Shown here one piece after another: positions 52,801 to 58,800 of a stretch of 64,000 bases of DNA. The DNA comes from Uloborus plumipes (lineage: Eukaryota > Arthropoda > Arachnida > Araneae > Uloboridae): assembly GCA_038373865.1 (NCBI GenBank), contig JAXGGA010002350.1:1-64000 (forward strand), in the 5' to 3' direction. Positions within the stretch are counted from its first letter, which is position 1. Each line of letters begins with the position of its first letter. The notes below the pieces were generated by a model, which was not told where the DNA came from, ran no database searches, and was given only the letters and a program-made list of their open reading frames with translations. Position numbers and translations under genes: made by a program.

Positions 52801-55800
52801 GGGTTATCCATAACTTATTCACAGTTTACATGTAGAAAGACAAATTTAAATTTATTTTTAAGGATTCTAAAGAATTTCTTCTTTTACCTTTAACAAAACA
52901 TTCTGTGAATATGAATGAACTTGAAATGAAAACAAATCACATCAGCTTCACAAGATTTTATAGCAGAAACACTAGCTCAACAACCTACTTCTTTCAGAAT
53001 TTGAAAGACAACTAAGATACACATGTGAGAGCAAGCCAGAACAAGGATGACCACATGGTATGAACAAACCTGGACAAGTTGAGAAATGCTCAGTCCTGTT
53101 GTAGGTAGCAATCAGATGTTTAAAAATCAGACAAGTTTAGTGGTATTCTATATTCCCAGGTGTTAAAAATATTAAATTATCTTATTAAACTTTAAATATG
53201 TTTCTTCATTGCTCTTCTTAGTCTTTTTTTAGCATTTAAGGCAAAGAATAAGGTATATAATTACATTTAAATAAAGAAAAAGATTTTAAAAAATGAAAAT
53301 AATCGTGTTGTTTTTGTGCAATTTTTTGAAAGTTCAGTTCCTTATATCTGCCAAACGCCTTTGAATAACAAAGCAACTTTTGTTTTATTAGAAAGCTGGT
53401 AAAAAGTACTTAAAATACCACAAATGAAAAAAATTTTATCTTGCCCCCCACATGCATTTTTTTAGCGTTGAAAATTGGATTTTTTAAAAAATTTACAACT
53501 TTGGGGAGGCATATCTCATAAAGGGGGTGGAGTAACAAGCCAATTTTTTTTATACAGTAAGTAACCATGACTATGAATATATGATGAAAAAATCGGCTTG
53601 TTACTTTGAACCCTTCATGGGTTTTTTAATGTTCGAAAGTAGTAAAAAATGTCATTTTCGTCGTGAACTTTGACCTTGAAAAAATAAATATTTTTTAAAT
53701 ATCTGAAATTTATTGATAGCATATATAAAAAGATCTTTTTCTTAGCTTTCCAATGAGCTATATTTGAGCTCAAAATCTTTGATAGAAAAAAAGTTATAGT
53801 TCATAAGACAAAGCATCAAAACGCCCGATTTTTGCTGTTGCCAACAACAAAAATGGCCTATATATCAAAGGGTAAATTTTTTAAAAATAAAATGACCACC
53901 ATTTTGAGCTCTGGGAAGTAAAAGGAATACACATGCAAATTTTTATCAAAATCAAAAATGGTGATGCAACAACTTTTTGAAAATTTGTTGATTTAAAATG
54001 GAATGACCTGTATGTAAAATTTTAGCTCAATTAAATAATATTTAGAGGTCGCTCAACGCGATCGAATTCTGTTGAAAATTAGCAATTTCGAGAGTTGTAG
54101 TATATAGCTTCATTACCCGAAATAATATTATTCTTCATATAAAATGGAATAACTTAAAACGTTAGTTTACTCTACTAAGTAATTAGTCAATAAAATAATA
54201 GCTCAAAGTGAGTTGTAACGATTACCCCCCTCCCCCCCCCCCCGCTCCAAAGCTGCATTATCTCTTACCTGAGTTTGGGTAGAAAATGCAGCTGCAAGCT
54301 CGGGCTGTGGTTTCTGTTTTCTTTTCGGTTGTTTGAGGTGTATGAGTTTATTTGGCTAAAACACCTAGCATCCACTCTAGACAGGGCCCAGTATAAGTGA
54401 CAGAAAGCCACTTTGATAGTAGCTGCTACAGTACAAAGTATGGGTCAAAATGGGGAGGATTTGACAACGTCCATAAAACGGTAAATGCAAACTATTCGCT
54501 CTGAATTGTCCGTTAACTTACAAAAGTCGTTTAAATCTAGGACTTCCTTTGATAGTTCACTGGAACGAAACACTTATGCAAAATATATTGGGAAAATGAA
54601 AGATGATCGGCGGGTTTCATACCAGTATTAGTATCAGGACCACAAGCATTGATGATTTACTTCTGGGTTCTAGTAAGTTAGTCAGGCATTGGAATTGCTA
54701 CGGAAAATGCTGCTGTACGATAACCAGTTAGATAAATGGGAACTTACTGAGCTCGTACGTGGTATGTGTTTCAATACGACATGCATTGCCGGTACTAAAG
54801 TTGGAGCATATTTGAACTTGGGGAAAAAAAACTAGGGAAGCAACTTTTATATTGTGCTTTCCGCCATTATATTTTAGACATTGTGTTTTCTGTGGTATTA
54901 CAACCGAAATCTATTCTACTCTTGGTCTCTCGGTATTTTAACCGATAAATCAAGAAATAGGTAGAATTGGGGTATTTGATTGCGTGCAATGTCAGATGCG
55001 ATGTTCACGCAATTGCGTGGAACCATCCACTGCCATTGGATCTACAATACTGCTTTTTAAGCGGTTTTAGCAATCATAGTCCAGAATAAAACATTCTAAT
55101 TTTAAACCTGAAGTGAGGAACGATGAGGTTGAGGAGTTGGTAGCTCTGCTACCAACTCCTCAACCTCAGAGCAAAGTGCAACTAGTAATGGAAGTTGCGC
55201 AAAGTTAACTTCTGATGACCCATGTAAAAGAAGTGTCCAAGGAAGATACTAGAGCTTAGTGCGATTTTCTTGAGCAGAGCACCTTCTCTTGGTGTATGTT
55301 TTCGTGTCCCAGGAGTGGTTCCTCGTGTTATATCTGTGTTAAAGATTCTTTATAGCTTCAAGTTATGGATATTTTCCAACCAGTTCAAACTTGCAGCTGG
55401 ACAAACAATAGGTATTCGTAACATATGAATGATTTCTTTCACATTCTTATCGTTAATGGGAAAGAATATCTAAGAGCTGGGTTCCCAGCTACCCTTTTTG
55501 TGCAAGCACTAAGAAATGATTTGGAATATTTTTAGCGTCCTTATTCATGTAAAGAAGAAACCCAAAATACATCAGCTGTTTGATCCTGAGCATTCGAATC
55601 CTTAAGATAGCTACCAACAAGGCTTTATATTAACAAAGAAACTGAGAATTGTAAACGACAATACGGAGCGTGGCATGGCCCTTATTGAAGCATTTGTTAA
55701 GACTATCACTAACGACGAAAAACAAAGACAGTGTCTTCTTCAAGTGGTACAGGAACACAAAAAGTTTCAAAGTTACAAAAAAGTAACCTTAAAAAGTATT

Positions 55801-58800
55801 GCAAGAATTAATGAGCGAATTACTATATATTTAATGTATTTAAATTTGTTTTTATATTTTTTCCGTATTTGATTAGTTTTCATACTTTTCTGCATTTCAT
55901 TGGTTTTTCAGATTTATAGTTCATTTTGTGATTGCACGCTTTTTTTCTTCGGAGATATAAAAAAGCAATAAACTAACTTTATTATTATTATTATTTACGT
56001 TCGCATTTGTGCCACTATCACAAAATTTGAAGTACTCCTACATGTAAATACAGTTTACTAAAATTTTGGGCGAATAATTCAGTGTATAGAAAGGGTCTAA
56101 ATAAGACGATAAGACGAATAAAAATACAAAGGCTACTTTTTTCTATAGGTATCATTTACGATCACGTTTTTGTCAATATCACGAAATTTCAAGGCGTTTG
56201 AGCGACCTCTAAATATTAATATATTTTGCCAAAATTTTGCACAAATAATAAGTGTATATAGTGGCACAAAATAAGAGGGTAAGACGCACAAAAATACAAA
56301 GGCTACTTTTTTCTATAGATATCATTTATGATCACGTTTTTGTCAATATCACGAAATTTCAAGGCGTTTGAGTGACCTCTAAATATTAATATATTTTTCC
56401 AAAATTTTGCACAAATAATCAGTGTATATAGTGGCACAAAATAAGAGGGTAAGACGCACAAAAATACAAAGTTTATTTTTTTCCATACATTTCTGAATCA
56501 CCCTACTCAACACTCAAATTTTGAATTGGTAGCCAATGGCTACTAACACCCCACAAAATGGTAGCCAAATTTCAGAAAGTTTTAGTCAAACTTAAAATTT
56601 AAAAAAAAAGTGCGTAAAATGTGTATTTAGAAAAATATATTTAAATTTTAAAGCAATAATGTAAAGCTCAATGTTTATATAAACAATGTTCTAAACTGCT
56701 ACCTTTAGGTTTCTTAAAAATAGATGCATGACTAAAACATCATACATCATCCATTGCTCAAATATATTGTCAAAAAGGTTAAAATTAAAGAAAACATATG
56801 AATTTCAAAAATTTTAAAACTCAATGACATTTTTGTTTACTGAAACATGATTTGTTTGAAATAAGGAAGCACTTAGTTCTATTCAGAAATATTTCATGAA
56901 CAAGTAATATATGCATTGCAGTTTGTCTCAGTCTATAACTAAATTTTAAGATAAAGAATTCAGCATAAGAGATAAACACAAATAATTGCAAGTATTTTAA
57001 AATTCATTTCTTCCAGATGTTGGAAATATAAATTTGAACAGTATAAAATTGAGTAACCTCTAAGTCAAAATAATTTTTTTATATAATGATACTGGAATAT
57101 GTTATAAATATTCGGATATGATTCCATTTCAGGTAAGTGCATTATGTAGTTATTACAGATAATCAATCTTTGGCTAATTTCATATGATTATTGTTATCTA
57201 ACTACTATTAAAAAACCCTAAGCTCATGGGTATAATTGAAATTTTTAGTGAAGAACTACATTTTCAATGTAACTTGCTAAAAATCAAGAATAAAGTTTGA
57301 TTATACCCATATTTGAATGTTCAAAATTCAATAAATAAGTTCTAACTTGCTCTTATGAAGAAAAAAAATATTTCTTTTATCATTTGTTTCTGATACTTGT
57401 TCATAAAAAAAAAAAAAAACATTTCAATAAAATTTAAGTTTGGACAGTACGGTTTAAACTCGGGCCAACCCCTGTTGTAAGACACTTCAAAAATATTTTA
57501 TCTGATTTTTTTTAGTATGTATAGCAAGAGCAAACATTCAAAATTTGGTAAAAACCCGACCTTTGGTCTCAAAACACTTTTCTCTTTCTTTTTTGGTTTT
57601 AATAACATAGTATAAACAAGCAGCAAAATATTCTTAAGTAAAAAATGATTATTAAACAAAAGAATAAAATGAGCCAAGGTATAGATGGTAGCAGATAATA
57701 AAATCCCTCAAAACTTCCACAATAATTTAAATATTATCAGGATGTAAAAAGATTGAGATTTCATACGAGGCCTCAATTTTCGTCGAATCATGCGTTTCTT
57801 TGTTGGCATGGGCGTCGAACTACACTTTTAAGGTTCATGTCACATGATATGAACGACCAATTAAAATTTGGTTAATTAGTAAATAAATTACAAAATTAAT
57901 ACATAAAATGAGCCGAGTTACGGTAGTAGATAATAAGAAGCCTCAAAGATTCCAAAATAATTGAGATATTTTTAGGATGCGAAAGGATTGAAATCCCAAA
58001 CAAGGTACGCAACTTTCGGGGAGGCACATGTTACTTTGTGCGCACGGGCGGCAAATCACGTATGTTTGGTTAACATTATATGATATGAACAAGCAACTAA
58101 AATAATGAAAAAAAAAAAAAAAAACAAAACAAAAAAAAAAAAAAAACCTCAATTAATGAGTAGAGTGAGACATGTTGTGGTAGCAGATAACATAAGTCTC
58201 AAAAGCTCCAAAATAATATAAATATTATCCAGGATGCAAAAAGATTGATAGCTCAAACATGGCCCGCATATTTCGGTGAGCCACGTGCTTTTTGGTGGCA
58301 TGAGTCAAGCTATGTTTCTATGGTTAATATTACAATGAGCAATTAAAATTATATTAATAAATACATTACAAAATTACTGTATAAAATGAGCCGAGTTACG
58401 TTGACAGATAACAAAACGCCTCAAAACTTCAAAAACAATTGAAACATTATCAAGATGCAAAAGGATTAAAATCTCAAACCAGGTGCGCTATTTTTGGCGA
58501 GGCTTGTGTTTCTATTAAAGAGGCGATTTATTTTCCTTAATTGTCTAAATGTATTTTGACGCAAAAGAGCCATATTTTTTCCCATTCATATGTTTTATGA
58601 AGAAAACTTTATTTCGGAACGGTCATTTCCGCTTAAACTTCCGAATATGAACAATCTAAAACGCGACATCATTTCGGAAACGCGTTTTTATTCGAGTGCT
58701 GCGAGGCTATAAATAACCATTTATACTGAGAAATAAAGTAAAAGAATGAACTTTAAGTCAGAAATGCACAATTTACTAAATCCTGCAAGAGATTTTTCTG

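Larger units (their letters stand above)
51150..56505. mobile_element. hAT-like element with 8-bp duplication, carrying a nested palindrome
   Basis: CTCAACAC (51142-51149 and 56506-56513) is a perfect target duplication, and the tips are TAGGGTGATTCA and TGAATCACCCTA. After removal of the nested palindrome the left terminal region aligns with the right terminal 170-bp unit (shared words GTCTTACCC, CACTAT, AAAATTTT, AATATTTAGAGGTC, CTCAA). The left side has one unit and the right side about two and a half. The body (about 2.6 kb) carries a degenerate coding region. Confidence 0.75.

Noticed and set aside
54038..56218. A separate inner element bounded by AGAGGTCGCTCAA and its inverse
   Set aside because: On closer alignment these words belong to the longer terminal units of the surrounding element (51150-56505), so no extra layer is needed.
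56121..58500. Spaced repeats resembling a CRISPR array
   Set aside because: The units are tandem and long (170 and about 240 bp) with no unique spacers, and the DNA is from an animal. They are transposon repeats.
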